DNA from: Strongylocentrotus purpuratus
Lineage: Eukaryota; Echinodermata; Echinoidea; Camarodonta; Strongylocentrotidae
Length of the DNA: 64,000 nt
Direction: 5' to 3'
Assembly (NCBI RefSeq): GCF_000002235.5
Contig: NW_022145607.1
Span: 36,984,529-37,048,528 of the forward strand
Below are positions 12,601 to 27,600 of this stretch, one piece after another. Below the pieces are notes generated by a model. It was not told the origin of the DNA. It saw only the letters and a program-made list of their open reading frames with translations, and made no database searches. Every line of letters starts with the position of its first letter. Positions within the stretch are counted from its first letter, which is position 1. The position numbers were made by a program, and so were the translations under genes.

Positions 12601-15600
12601 ACTATCCCACTTTTTTCATGAAAAAGTGTGCAATAGTGTCTAGTACTATCCAAATGATGCATGTTCTCATTTGTTCATTACAGGATCTAGCTACTCTTGT
12701 TGAGGCTCTTTGTGCATCTATCATACTCGTACTGTATACTGCATACAGCCTCAACTCAAGTGCGGATAGATCGTGTAATAAACTCATTCGCATGCATCAT
12801 TAGTGAATTAATTGATGTGTGCTTCTTGAAGAGATGAATGTATTGTCTATTTAACCCCTTGCCTACTGGAACCGAGTAGTCCCTGTATAAAGCCTATGGA
12901 AATGAGAGAATTTAGAAGTCAACAGGTCAAACATACCTCCATAGCTAGGAAGACAGAGTAGATATGTCTATCTCTCTCCAGCAGTGAGCGAGCTGTAGCC
13001 TGGAAGGCATTGTATGTCAACCGCTCAACGACAGCCTTGACTGCAGCTCTGAAGGAGACAAGATAGCATTTCAGTGGATGAAATTCAATAAATACTTTGT
13101 TGCAGGAGTTATCAACTTACTCACGGTGTACAGTACATGAAAGCTTGCAAAAATAAATATGTATTCAAACAAAAAGGTTCAATAAAGACTCAATCATTTA
13201 GGTACAAGCAAAAAGGCAAAGACAACTTTTAACACTGTTCGTTGTAGCACACGGCTTTTAGTCCAGTATCAAAGCGATTCTTGAGAAAGACCACCTACTA
13301 GCCACTCACAACAAGTATCACTTTTTGTTATCACTCATTTAGTTTGTATTTGATGTTGCTGCAATGAGCTGCCTTTAAATGACAATCAAATCTTTGTGGT
13401 ACGCTCATTTGTAGGAAAGCAGACAAATCTGAGCATGAATATATATGATTATACAACGTGATGGACATGTGCGCTATATAAGAAGCCGCCATTATTATTA
13501 TTATTATTATCATTATTATCATTATTATTAAACCTGGTTTTTAAATTGAGACACTATTTTCACTTTATGGACTGATAGCTTCAAATTGACCTGTTTCACA
13601 TCGCCTTATATTAAAAGGAACTTCATTATACAGGGCTGATTTACTGTAGGTAAACATATATTCATTCATTTCAGCAAGAAGATGGTAACACATAAAATGA
13701 GCAGCACTGTCTAGATCATACACAATTTAGATCCAGAACTTAAGTAAAAGGCAAAGACAGCTCATAATGAAATTTATATAAATTAGGGAATGATTCAAAT
13801 AATTTAGAATGAAAAATATAACACAATTTCACTTCAAGACCTTACTTTATTTGTTTCATCCCCATCACCTCAACATAAACAGGGCAGAGATTTTTAAACT
13901 GACAAATACTGAAATTGTTCAAAGAAAAGCCCATTAAATGAATATCCAACAAATGCATTCACCGCACAAATTTTCACAGTAAATCATTTTTCAATTTGCA
14001 AACAATAACTTATTTGAAAACCTTCATTTGGACGTCATTGTTTCTGTACCAAAAGTATGAAAACACTTTTGAGTGGGGCCAGAAAATACACACACGCACA
14101 GACAGAAAATGACTTTGTGAAATTCACCCATCACTTAATACAAATACACCCCTAGACATCCCTTCACTCAAGGAGAGAAACTTCACAGAGCATCAATTCA
14201 ATAAAATTTTAGATGGAGTTGAAAAATGGGGCAGTATACTGAAAACTATGTTGTAGAAAGAAGAAGTCAATTGTCATAACAAACAAATTGAAATTGCGCT
14301 GACTAAACACTTATCACTGGTGCCTGCGCTGATGCCTCCCATCTTTGTGCACAAACTTTAATAACCGATGACTTAATTGACCTATTCTGGATTTGATTTT
14401 ACAACTAACATCTTTTTACAAACATAAAAGTTAACATAGTTTTTACATTACCACCCATAGTAGAAACATATCACCACTGTTTCTTCTCCATTGATGATAT
14501 ATCATTCATAGGTATTTTGTTATAACTTTAAATGATGTTTTAGTGAACATATTACATTGTGTAATTTATGTCAGTGCTGAAATTTCAAAGTGCGTTGATG
14601 ATATAATGCTACTAATCAGACTATTATTCTGCTAAGATTTATGTTAGAACTCAATGAAATACACATGTACTTGCCAAATTGCTTGATTTGTGCCTAAAAT
14701 TACGATATGTACATGTAAGTCTTCAGTTAGGTAAATATTTTACACCTTCCTGTTAGTAATCAAAAGCATTAGAAAGGATGAAAGTAGATCAACTAAATTT
14801 TCATAATTATCTTTAAATACATGAATGAATCAATTCAAAGTGCAATTCTTTATCCAATAAAGATTTATGTATGTACACAATATGCAGATAGCATGAATAT
14901 TTAATTTCCATGATATTAATGTGGGGTGATTTTTTTTCTTCCCCTTATTCTAGTGTGCAAAACTTCAAACATGTTATGGTTAAATGAAAGTGAGGTATTT
15001 CAAAAGAATGAAGGAAAGTGTGTGTCAGAAAAAACTTACGATCTGTGGCCATGCATGAACAAGCAGGAGGATTAAAAGATTGATTAAAATGATTATCCAT
15101 GCAAGTAAAAGTCAACTAAATACAGAACAGAAATTAAAAGTAAAATATGAAATTATAAAGCATTAAAAACGAAATTATACAAGTAAAATTAATGAGGAAT
15201 TGTAATGTAGTAGACATGTCAGATATGAAAATTTGAAAAAGAGGAAAAGAATATCTTAAATGCAAACATAAAAGAAACTAAGACTAATTGCTTGCCATTC
15301 CTGTACATGTACATGTGCATATGACTGTCTGAACTATTTCATCAGGAATTTATAGCTCCTGCATTTTCAAACTTCTCATGATCGTGATAAACTAGACTAT
15401 GTATTCAATAAATTGATTGGGAAACTTTACACACATAATACAAAATGCCTTTCAGATATACATGTAGGATGTTAGATCTTAAAACAGATTGCATAATGGT
15501 GCTTTTTTTTTTTTTACATTATGGTTTTAAAATTATAGATTGCCAATATAAAGTAGAATGGTATTAGAAACAGTGTCTTAATTAAACGGAAGAACAAATA

Positions 15601-18600
15601 CATTATGGAAAGAATTAAATGGATCATGCATAACACAAATTAGCTTTGGTAAAACTTATTACAAGCAGTTATAAAGATTGGTTATAAAGAAGAATGATTC
15701 ATGCAATTTAACTTCTAACATTGATTCATGCAATCACTAATGAAAGCATACTACATTTCTTCTGCAAAGCAAAGATATAGGAATTAAACAGATCTTTTTC
15801 TTCGAATTGCTTTCTGCAACCTGATTCGCAATTCAATTCTAGTTATTCAACTTGAAGAATGATGTGCAAGAAGGTTGTGTATAAGTTTACTTTTTCTTTG
15901 TCTATTCATATCCAGTGTATAGTGATAGAATATTTAGTTAATATTTAGAAAGAGATTTCAATGGGCATGGATAGGAAAATGGGAGAGAATGAGTAAGAGA
16001 TGTGGGGGTCATTTGCCCATTTTGTCTGTAATTGCTGTGCCAATAAAAAAATTGTTCTTATACACATCTCTTTAAATGCTATATGTGGGACTATCAAGAA
16101 GTATTCTCACCTCTCTGAATGCTTGATGGAGATGTCAAAGGTCTCTAAGAATTGTTGCCATGACGTCTGATAGATGAAGTTGACCTCTGACATCCCTCGA
16201 GAGACGTCAAAGCAGACCGCTCCTCTACGGGCGATGGAACGGTAGCCCTCCCTCGCATTGTGAATGGCATTCTCTGAGATCTGAACACGTTCTTGGCTAC
16301 AAGGGAAATCAATATCAAAACATTCATCTTGACAAAAGCACAGTAAAAGCTTTTCAATCTTGGTACTTGGTAGGATTCCTCCAAAAGATGCAGTAAAGGT
16401 GTTTAAACTGGAGGTGTGTTGTCATGTGCGGCCACCAACTTAAGGTGCTGGTTTAAGCGCAGATTTCAAAGTATTTAAGGAAGGTTGGGCTACAATTAAG
16501 GGAGAAAGACTGTTCCAGTCCTTAACTGTCCTTGGGAAGAATGAGTATGCATGTGCATCCGTCCTGACTTGGTTGATATAGAATTGTTGGTCATGGCCCG
16601 TCTTGTTCGTTGTACCTCTGGTGAGATGTAATTGTTGTAGTTGATGTTCATCAAATGTAGATCAACAAGTATGATCAAGTATTTTTGTTGTACTATGCAA
16701 ATACCTTTTACCTAAATCAATCAATCTTTGAAAGCCATGACAGCATCAAATACTGACCCTGTGTTCAGAATACTAATATTCATTGCATAGGTTCACAAGA
16801 AACATATCCTTATATGAAGTAATTAAATTTTTCTTCAGTTGTTTGAACATCATAAAGAAACGTATAACGAAATGTATGTTTCAGTACTGTTTCAAACAAA
16901 AAGTTGAAAATGAATCATGGTTCCCTTTCTCGTCTAAGCGTTATGGTATGAAAATCATATAACAGAGCGCACGCTGATGACTGCACGGCTAGTTGTCATG
17001 TCCATTTAACTCCTTACAAAATTTAGTGTCTTCATACTGGTACAAACCTTATACATATTCATGTATGTTAATGATTCGCATGAGTAGATGTGAAGATCTG
17101 ATTTGTTATTATAACCTACGACCGTGTTTGTCACAGGTACTTTATTATTTTGTTTTGTATTAATATTGCTTTTGATGTGTTGTGAATGATTGTAGAATGT
17201 AATGTCAACTTGTTGTGACAATAATCTGTTGTTTTCTAGTCTGATAATGCTCCTTTCACTATACAAAGATCTTTTATTCTACATTTCTTTATACAATGTA
17301 CGTCTAAATTTCCTATAGTCAAAACAGGCTATGGTATCCAACATTAAATTACATGTTATCTATAGAACTTCCTTTCTTTCCATTTTTGTTACAGACTCTG
17401 AACTTGCTAGTCTTACCTCTCAACTGTTTCATCGTAATGTTTCTTCATGTCAGCTAGTTTCTTTGTAGTAGCTAGATCATTGAGGAGTCTGTTGTCGGAG
17501 GCTAAGCATTCCAGCATCTGGTCTTCAAGTTGATCAAGCTGCTTCATGTTAGAGATCCTCTCCTGGAAATGAAATAACACATAAAAATATTATTATCAAC
17601 TCCTATCTTCCACTTCTTCTTTTAATTGTTTTGTCATCCCTAAAGTGACCATGCTCTCCTCTTTAATAAAACTTTGATATTCATCTATAGCTCCTAAATC
17701 CTTTCTTGATGGACTACATGTAAGATATTTCAAGTTGTCCACCAAAGATTCGCTGAAATACAACAATTCCTTGATTATTGATCGATATATTCCATTCGAC
17801 CATTTCTCTGCAACAGAGTTCCACAGATAATTATAACTTTTCTCCTCTTATTATGTTCTACTATTTAACCAACAAAAACAAGTTTTTTTAGAAATGTAAA
17901 TCGTTATATTGATCCTTTTCAAGAACCAAGGGGAGCATAAAGACATGGAAAGGACTGACACTGTAAGAGTGTTCTAGAATGGCAGATAACAGAGATGTGT
18001 GGAAAAATGTTGCAATCAAACTGGGAGAAGATACCTGGGCCCGTCTTACAAAGAGTTACGATTGATCTGAATCAATCGTAAGTCCTCTAATTAATCACAA
18101 GTTTGCAGTCTCCTATCTTTTGTGTACATAGTTACGATTGATATCAATCGCAAATAAGTTGCGATCAATTTCAACTCTTTATATCAATCACAATTTTGCA
18201 GTTCCTATCTCTTATGTACTGTTACAATCGATAACAATTTCAACTCCTTTTAAGACGAGGCCCAGGATAGAAAGACTTTGCAAAGATCTTGAGTGAAGAG
18301 CTTACCTTGAGAGCAGTGATCCTATCCTCCTCAAGTCGAGCCTTCTCCAGGGTCATGAACCGATCAAGAAGCTCTTCTTCACAGTCTTCCCTCGTCTGAT
18401 AGAAGTACATCACGCTGGTGTAAGCAGCCAGCTCATCAGGGACGCAGTGTGGCTGGCAGGTGGTATGAAGGTAGAGACGGAAGCCTGGATGACACTCAAC
18501 CTCATGGTCAGCAACCTGTTAATGGAAGTCAAGGAACAAGGAGATGGTGTGACATAAATGCTGTTTTTTGGTAACAATGTCATCACTAGCAACACTGCTA

Positions 18601-21600
18601 CCACATCCAGGAGAATCATACTCATCAATTATACTGATTTGCTTTTTTTAAAATTTATTGGAGTTGCTCTTATTGTCAATTAGCAATCATCTATGTCCTA
18701 TTAGGAATCATTATCATCATCGCCATCAGCTTCATATTCATTATCATCATCATCATCATCATCATCATCACCGCAAAGAATCATCAAAATATAGATCTCA
18801 AATAATCTCCTCTGGTTCCTCTTCTCTCCTCCTCTTATCATCATCAATATCATCACCAGTATCATCATCATTATCATCATCATCATCACCACCACCAGCA
18901 CCACCAGCACCACCAGCACTACCAGCATCATCATCATCATCAACATCATTAATATCATCACCATTATCACCATCATCACCATCAACACCACAATCAATAT
19001 CATCATCATCAATGTCATCATCATCATCATCATCATCATCAACACCACCATCATCACCACAACAATCATCATCAACACCACCATCATCACCACCACCAAC
19101 ATCATCACCACCATTATCATCACCATCATCACCACAACCATCATCACCACCACCATCATCACCACCACCACCACCAACTTACCATCATCTTGAAGTTGCT
19201 CTTGCCATTGATGAACGCTAGTCTACTTCTCAGCAGCCGATAGAATCTTGGATCCTCAGCCAGCTTGTCTACGTCACAGTCCATCAGGACGAGGGGAGTC
19301 CCCTCAGTCAGGCACGTCTCAAGCTGGGCTCTAAGCTCCTACATGTCAAGGCATTATGAAAATCATTTAAAAGTGTCAAAGATTTTAAAAATCAAATTAA
19401 AGGTGCTATATATAAAAAAATGAACAACGAAAACAAATGAACAAAACACACACTAGGACAAGGATAATCCCCTTATTCAGTCAAATTTTAAGCAAGGCTT
19501 TCGGCTCAGAGTTCAGAAGTAGATAAAGCGCGTGTACAAGTAATTGTTGGAAAAAAATTATAGAAATAAACATACAGATATAAAGACCAAAGGAATCCCA
19601 ATGGTCAGATAAGTCTCAAACTGGATTTTAAGCTCCTACAAAAATAAAAAAATCATGAATTTGAAGGTGTGGGGAAATTCTGGTCAATTTTATACAAAAG
19701 ATTTCAGAATATCCAAAGTCTCTTTTAATGATGTTTCTTTCCCACCTTTACTATAATACATGTACTCCCTTTAATGTATTTAATCCACTTACAATTTAAT
19801 TGACAAGATCTTTGGATATAAACAAATTGATCGGATATTGCAGACTTACATGGAACTTGATAACAACGAGCTGGCCGTTGAGATAAGATTTGATCCAGTC
19901 TAGGATCCGGCTAGTAGGATCACACAGAAGTGACCAGGCTGTAGCGCTATGTTCTTGCATGACAAAGCAAGCATTGTCCTGGGAATTAGGTGTACTAGGT
20001 AGCTTCAATGTCTTCAGCGATTCAATCTCAAACTGGTTATGAATGAAGAGTCAGGAAAATAAATGAATGACATTTCACTGCGAAACCTGGACAAAATTCT
20101 TGTATTTGATAATCACCCTTTAGCAACCCTCCCAACCATTCAACATTCAAAGCTAGACTTAGGAATGTCTATGATTCAAAAGTAGGAATATGGTTTACGG
20201 TGTGTTGGCTCAGTCAGTAGAGCGTATGCCTCACAACCGGGAATTCAAACCCCGGGATTCGAACCCCGGCCGAATTTCCATTTTCGTTTTAACTTAATAA
20301 AATTTGATTTGATTATTATTATTTTCAGGAATCCTCAATCCTCCCTCTCTCTCACATGGTGCACCCGCAAGCTTACTGTATATTATTATTATTATTATTT
20401 ATAGGACAATCTGCAGACTTTCCTTATTACAAATTAATAATTATTGCAAAATACAGTGCACATTCTCGACTCCCTGGGGAGCCTTCCAGCTAGTGGTACA
20501 CATACCAATCCAACCACAATGACTTTCACATCATAATGGGTACCCATACAACACTTTGGTGGAGAAAAGCAATGTAGATAAAAATGGCTTGTTCAAGGGA
20601 CATTTGTAACAACATGGGCTAGATAAAATGCCTTGTTCAAGGGACATTTGTAACAACACGGGCTAGATAAAATGCCTTGTTCATGGGACATTTGTAACAT
20701 GGGCTTTTTTTTTTTACTTACCGGAGTGTAGAGGAACTGTATGAGGGAGACATCTTTCAGAACTCGTCGTTTCGGGATGGGGAACCCCGTATCCACGCAC
20801 ACTTGGTTGATGTATTCTCCCATGCGCTGACGGGAATCTGACGTCATACCACCGCAGTACGTCAGGAAGGCGGCCGCTGTCATGCAGTTGCTAAGCAACC
20901 ATTCGTTGTCTGCGTTCTCATCGACGTATGTCTGCCATCGCTCTTTCTCCTGCTGTAAGCTGCAGATATACAATGGTACATGTATATAACTCATACGTAT
21001 AATCAATATGGTTATCAAAAAAAATATTGAACTTCAGGCAGTACAACTCTTAACTTAAAGCCCCAATACGTATAGTTACGTACACCCTCTTTATAACAAA
21101 CAATGCATAATCGATGACCATCGGTCCCCCATGATCCTCTTTTTCTTATGCTAATTGAGAGTAGATTTGATGAGATAACCACCTGTCCAGCGACCTTGCA
21201 GGGTGATCTAATCCCTCCTGTACACTAGTACAGATGAGCTTTAATATGTCATCTACCTGACAATCATATTGGTGGCTGCCCTCAGTCTCTCATTGCTAGC
21301 AGACAGTTCGATCTCCAGAGAGTGCTTCCCAACGACAGAGGCATCAAGCTACACCCATCAAAATCCTAATCCCAATCCTAATCCCAGTCCTAATCCCAAC
21401 CTAATATCCTTCAATCATGAACTTCATGACCAAAGGTCAGGGTTCACTATTATTAAGTTACCTGACAATCATTTTGGTGGCTGCCCTCAGTCTCTCATTG
21501 CTAGCAGACAGTTCGATCTCCAGGGAGTGCTTCCCAACAACAGAGGCATCAAGCTACACCCATCAAAATCTTAATCCCAATCCTATTCCCAGTCTTAATC

Positions 21601-24600
21601 CCAACCCAATATCCTTCAATCATGTATTGAGTTACCTGACAATCATATTGGTGGCTGCCCTCAGTCTCTCATTGCTAGCAGACAGTTCTATCTCCAGGGA
21701 GTGCTTCTCAACGACGGAGGCATCAAACTGTCGCTGGAGTTCAGTGACCTCCTCCTGGAGAATAGGGATGTCAGCCTCGGTGTACTCCTTCTCGGGCTCC
21801 GGGGCGGGCTCCACCTCCTTGCTGGCCTCCTTGGCATCCTGGAATCGTACATCAAATGAAACCAAGTATGGAGCTTATCAGAAACATTTAAGAAAAAATA
21901 ATAAAAACAACAACAATAACTATAAAAGTTACAACAAAAACAAAAATAATACTATTAATACTACTACTAATAATAATAACAATAACAGTAATAACAATAA
22001 CAGTAACAACAACAAAAATAATATTATTAATAATAACAATAATAATAACAATAATAATACAAATAATAGTGGATTCTTGTAAAGCACTCATGTCAGTCAA
22101 ACTTGATACTCCTGGGTCCTGTTGCATAAAACTTATGATTGATGGTAACTTTGTCATCAATGGTAACTATCATGGTATTATTGCTCAACAGCCAATCAAA
22201 ATCAAGTATTCCATGGAAGTTACTATTGATGGCAATTAAAGTTACCATCGATGATAAGTTTTATGCAACAGGACCCTGGCGCTCCATAATACTTTTATCA
22301 ACTGAGGAAATCATCAGACCTGTTTACTAATGTTGTCCTATTTACATGGATGTTTCTCTCCAGAACCCTTGATTATTATCGACACTATTTCTGCTTAGCA
22401 TAATGGCATCTCTAGAGATGTAATACGCTTTGCATACAATAGATGTTGTTATGTCTGGCAAGCCTCTGGCAAGCTTTTGAATTGTCACAATATATCTTTG
22501 GTACTTCTTTCTACGTGTGGGCAGAAATATATTCATACAGCTTTCTTTGCTGTACATAAAAAGTCATATGGAATGGGTTACTTTTGCATTCAAACAGACT
22601 GATGCAATCTTTGTATAGTAAGGTGATGTCAGTATACTTTGAATTCTAGTACATGGTCCCTGAGAAAAAATGATTTTGCCAGATGTTACTCTAAATCAGA
22701 TACCCAGTACTGTCACAATGTTATTGAGTAGGTACATGTAGACAAAGAGTCAATACTGAGACAAATTAGTAAATAAAGAACAAGGCATGATCGAGGATTA
22801 CATGCAAGCATAGGTTAGAATTCTAAAAGAGATTTTAATAATCAAAGCAACATCTTTATCTGATTGACATATTTAGCGCAATTTGGATCAAGATATATAT
22901 ATTCATGTATATATTTTTCCCCCAACGTCAAATGCAAAGGTTTTATATATAGTTTTTAAAGCAGGCTTTGTTGAATTAAATGTACATGTCTCATATATGG
23001 TTACATATTCTTTTTTAAATGAATATACGATATGAAATACAGCAATATCTTGCGCAATGTTTCTCTCTTTTTCAAATTCACTACATGTATCCCTTTTAAA
23101 CAGCTACATGTAAGAAAGTTTAAAGATTAGTGCAGAATCATGAACAATGTTGGTCTTTGTTATTCTTTTTGTTTAAGGCTCGATCATCTGAAGTTATCAC
23201 TTGATTCAATTGTACTCTGAAACCATGCAGAATTGCCATGAGGGTATAAATGGTATTTAGTATACTATATATTTGACAAATACCACCGGTAAACGTAATT
23301 ATTATTATTTTTTTTTTGCATTTCAAAGCCATGCAATCAAAATCACTTGCAAAAACAATTCAACATCATGCAAGAAAACCAACAAGACTGAGAATTCAAA
23401 CATCAATAATAAGATAAAATCAAAACAACAACAAAGATGTGCCTTCTCTGATAGATTCCAAATTAAAAAAAGTATTCCTGGAGAATGCATGAAAGACAGA
23501 AGCTAAGTTTTATGGCAATAATTTAATTTTCTTTTCTTCAGAGATCTGAGATCACTGTATAGTTCTGATTACATACAGTGTAATGTTGGCTAATAATGCT
23601 TCATGCAAATTGAATACAAACAGAATGAAAGGGGGGGGGGGAAGAAACCGAAGAAAGAGAAAAATGCTCTCAAGAAAAAACTTTTCATGGATTTGAACAT
23701 TTCATGTCATATATGCTTTCAAATTTCAAATAAACAATTCCCATGAGAAACAAGAACAGGGTTATAAAAACGAGAAAAGAAATACAAAAGTAAGACCAAA
23801 ATAGATGCAATCGAAAGATGCTAAAACTAGCTAAAACTACTTCTTTTTTTCAGAGCATGCATCGATCCTTACCACTTTATCAAGGATATCCTGTGCATTG
23901 ATACATAACATGCAATTTAGAAAAAGAGAGAGAGAGTAAGAACAAAATGGTTTTATTTTCACAATCATACTTGGATGTTCAGCAAGAGATAAAGCAAACA
24001 CACAAAGAGGAAGAAAAAAGCATGCTGGCTATTCCTTTTTTGAAAGAAAAACTGAGGGAACAACATCCCCTTGGGAGGACCCGGGTTCGAAACCAAGTAG
24101 ATATGCTTGTGCCCTTTGGTATGGCATTAATCCTTATTCAAGTCTCTAGGAGAGGTCTTAAAGCTATCAGTCCCCTGGTTGCTGAATTATGAGCATACAC
24201 ATGCTTTTTATTAATAGCATCAATTAAAATCAAATATCAAATAATTTAATAATAATCATATCAATAACTATATTAATAATAAAAAGTCATATCTGTATAG
24301 CGCTTAATACTATATTCTATGAAGCGCTTTATATTGCTATCATTATTACCCCGGTTATTGGATCCAATTAAAATTCTGCACATCATAAGTGCACACACTG
24401 CGCTCCCTGGGGAGTATTCTGGCTCTAGTCACCAATTTACCAGTGCAAATGTGTGAATCCAACCACATTATTATTTGCAGCCTACCAGTTACCTATTGAA
24501 AACCTGGGTGGAGAGAAGCAACATGGATAAAATGCCTTGCTTAAGCCAGGGAACACATCTCCAGTCTTCTCCAGTCAAGTGTTTAACCACTCAACTACGA

Positions 24601-27600
24601 TACATGTACATCTCTACACCGCCGCAGCACTTATGTCCTTTGGCAAGACATTGATCTACATTTGCCACACTCAACCCAGGTGATGTAAATGGGTACCTGG
24701 CAGGAATTAATTCTTTGGAAAGCTAGAGCGCCGTGATGACAGCACAGCTAAGGCCGGGGTAATAATCTCCAAGTTTGGAAGCGCTTAGTGATTGTAATAA
24801 GCGCTATATAAAAACTGAGAATTATTATTATTATCATTACACCTCCATTGATAAAACTTACCCTTTCATCTTTCTCCTTCTGGAGCCTCTCGGTCTCCCT
24901 CTGTTGCTCCTCCAGCTCCTTGACCTGCTTCAGAAGATTCTGGAGGGGTCCACAGGAGTGTGTGTACTCCACCATGGCACAGATGTAAGCCACCAGGTTA
25001 CCCGCATCCTCCGAGCTGTAACGGGTGGCAGCGATGGTGATGTTGGGGGCGCCGTCACCGGGTGAGGGGCTACGCCGCGATGAGGGGGGCAGCTTAGGCC
25101 CACCTGGAAGGAGAAACGTGGGATATATAGTGTTGTTGTAGTAGTTCTAGTGGTGGTCATTTTACCTGACTGCTAAGAAAGCATAACTGCTTGTTAGTAA
25201 GCAACTAGAGGACCGATAGCTTTAGGTCCTCTCCAAGAGACCTGGTAAAGAGTATTAATGCCTTACCAAAGGGCACTAGCGCATCACCTTGGTTTCGGAC
25301 CCGGGTCGCCGAGACCACTGCTCTACCAACTGAGCTATCGCTCCTCCGAATAACAAATGTTACAATTCTAAGGCAAGGAGAAGCATCTTCAGGCTGGATT
25401 GACAAACGATCAGTTGCAATTCATTTCAATCATATGGTGAAATAATTGATACTAATGTTAACATTCATTTCACCATACTGTTTTAGTGCAACTATACATG
25501 GCTTAAAGTCATATCCGAGGGACGAAGTAATTGAGAATATAAAAGGGTGTTAGAATATCAACTTAGCTTTGAAACAAGGTTTTATTGGATGTAAGATCAC
25601 TGACTGTTCAATTTACTCATCCCCGAAGCATTCTTCATGTTAATGGTCATCATTTAGACAAGTAAATCTCCATTCAAAGTTTGTTAACAGAAACATATAA
25701 AAATTGATTCCAACTGATATGTTTACCCGGTATTTCTAGAAGTGAGCCCTCTCCAGTCACGCCATCGCCATCCTTGTTCTTACTGGGAAGGTAGTACTCT
25801 ATGTTCGCCAGGATGTTACGATGGAGACCATTCTGCCAAGACACCCCATGGAGCATGTCAACAAACTTGACAGAGTCCTGGAGGAGTACTGCGATCTGTT
25901 TCCAGCGCTGCTTGTCTGAGGCTTGGTCTTTGCCCTCTGTCAAGGTTGGATGAAAAGAAGATAGAATAATGTACAATTAATGAATTATTCAAAATTGCTT
26001 TTGATGATTAGCTTACTCTGTTTACATTGATGTATATTTCATATGTATTGTAATTTGTAGGTTTGCTTACATTATTTTTTGTTTTGTATTTATATGTAAT
26101 TGTTTGTCATTGTATTTTGTTTCTTATAGCGCTTAGAGACTTTGGTGGTAAGCACTTTATAAGCACTGTTTGTATTAATATTATTGTTATGATCTTCTAT
26201 TAGCACCTGAGACAAGTTTGGTGATACATGTTTCTATCATAGCTAGGCTAAAAATGTAAGTTTTTAGTTTTGCATGCTTATTCCACAACATAAAGGTGGC
26301 AGAAAGAATAAAAAGAACAACACTACAGGATGTTCTCCTCTTAGAGTGTTCAAGTTAACATTGCATTTGATTGCAAATCATTGTCCTCTTCTACCTGTTG
26401 ACAATTTTATAGAGAGTACATGGATATGTATTGATTTATTTCCATTTTAGGTGGGATGCATGTATAAACAGTGGTGATTGTTAAGATAAAGAAAAGTATC
26501 TGTATAGCCACTTTGGAAAAGGGAAACTAATCCATTCTGTGAAATTAAGATTTCTTTGTCTTCAATTGATTGAGTTATTTATGATTTAACTAGAAATCTA
26601 TAAAAAGGACATTTCATTGAACCTTTATGTAGAATTTGAAGCATAATTTCAGCCCCATCAGGATTAACAAATTATAAGATCATGCTGAGTATATTCCAGC
26701 TTACTATATACGTGTTTCAAACTATAGCCTAAAAATGACAAAGGAAAGTTTGATCCAATTTAACTACCAAGCAGGAAAAAAAAGCTTCCTTGAAAGAATA
26801 AACTACAGGCATTTAAAAAAAAAAAATGTAGTTAAAGCAAAATATTTTGACACTAATTTTACTGGAATTTCTACTGCAAGCAAGCATAAAACAATCAAAA
26901 ACTTGAAAATAAAAAAGATGAAAAATAAAATGCTTCACTCAAGCAACTTCAAAAAAGCATATTAATGTTCCAAAGAAACCCACTTAAAAAATGTCATGCA
27001 TGTCTCAATGCAACATGAACATACAAAAGAGAGAAAGTTTTGTCAAGTAGAAGAGACAGAGAGACCCATCAGAAATGCCTGGGAAAGTATTTATACATAA
27101 AGACAAAATATTGTTACCATTAATCAAAAGTGACATACATGTAGACTGTAATTTCATTATATTAGGAAATATTAAGCATTTCACATCTCCTGCTTACACT
27201 TACTCACTCGCTCCCTCCCCCTCTACCCAACCATCACTCCCTCCCTCCCTCACCATCACTCACTCTCTCTCTCTCCCAGCCACCAACTCTCCCTCCCTCA
27301 CTCCCTTCCTCTCCCACCCATCCATCAACTCTCCCTCTCTTCCAACCACCAATTAACTATCTCTCCCTCCCTCCCTTCCTCTCCCACCTACCAACTCTCC
27401 CTCCCTTCCTCTCTCTCTCTCTCCCACTCACCCACCAACTCTCCCACCCACCAACTCTCCCTCCCTTCCTCTCTCTCTCTCCCACTCACCCACCAACTCT
27501 CCCCCCTTCCTCTCTCTCTCCCACCCACCCACCAACTCTCCCTTCCTATCTCTCTCCCACTCACCCACCAACTCTCCCACCAACTCTCCCACCCACCCAC

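Noticed and set aside
15015-15062. Splice-donor-like cttac in the 3-kb intron
   Set aside because: No acceptor with an open segment precedes it, and exons 39 and 40 already join in phase.
18658-19221. Ser/Pro-rich open frame
   Set aside because: Translation of a CAT/CAC array plus antisense of exon 36.
21269-22082. Plus-strand open frames with repeated LSLSLLADSSISRECF
   Set aside because: They are antisense to the triplicated exon 33 copies and the (AAC/AAT)n tract.
25290-25353. tRNA gene
   Set aside because: A and B boxes are present, but the sequence continues into a body shared with another copy, so it is a SINE head.
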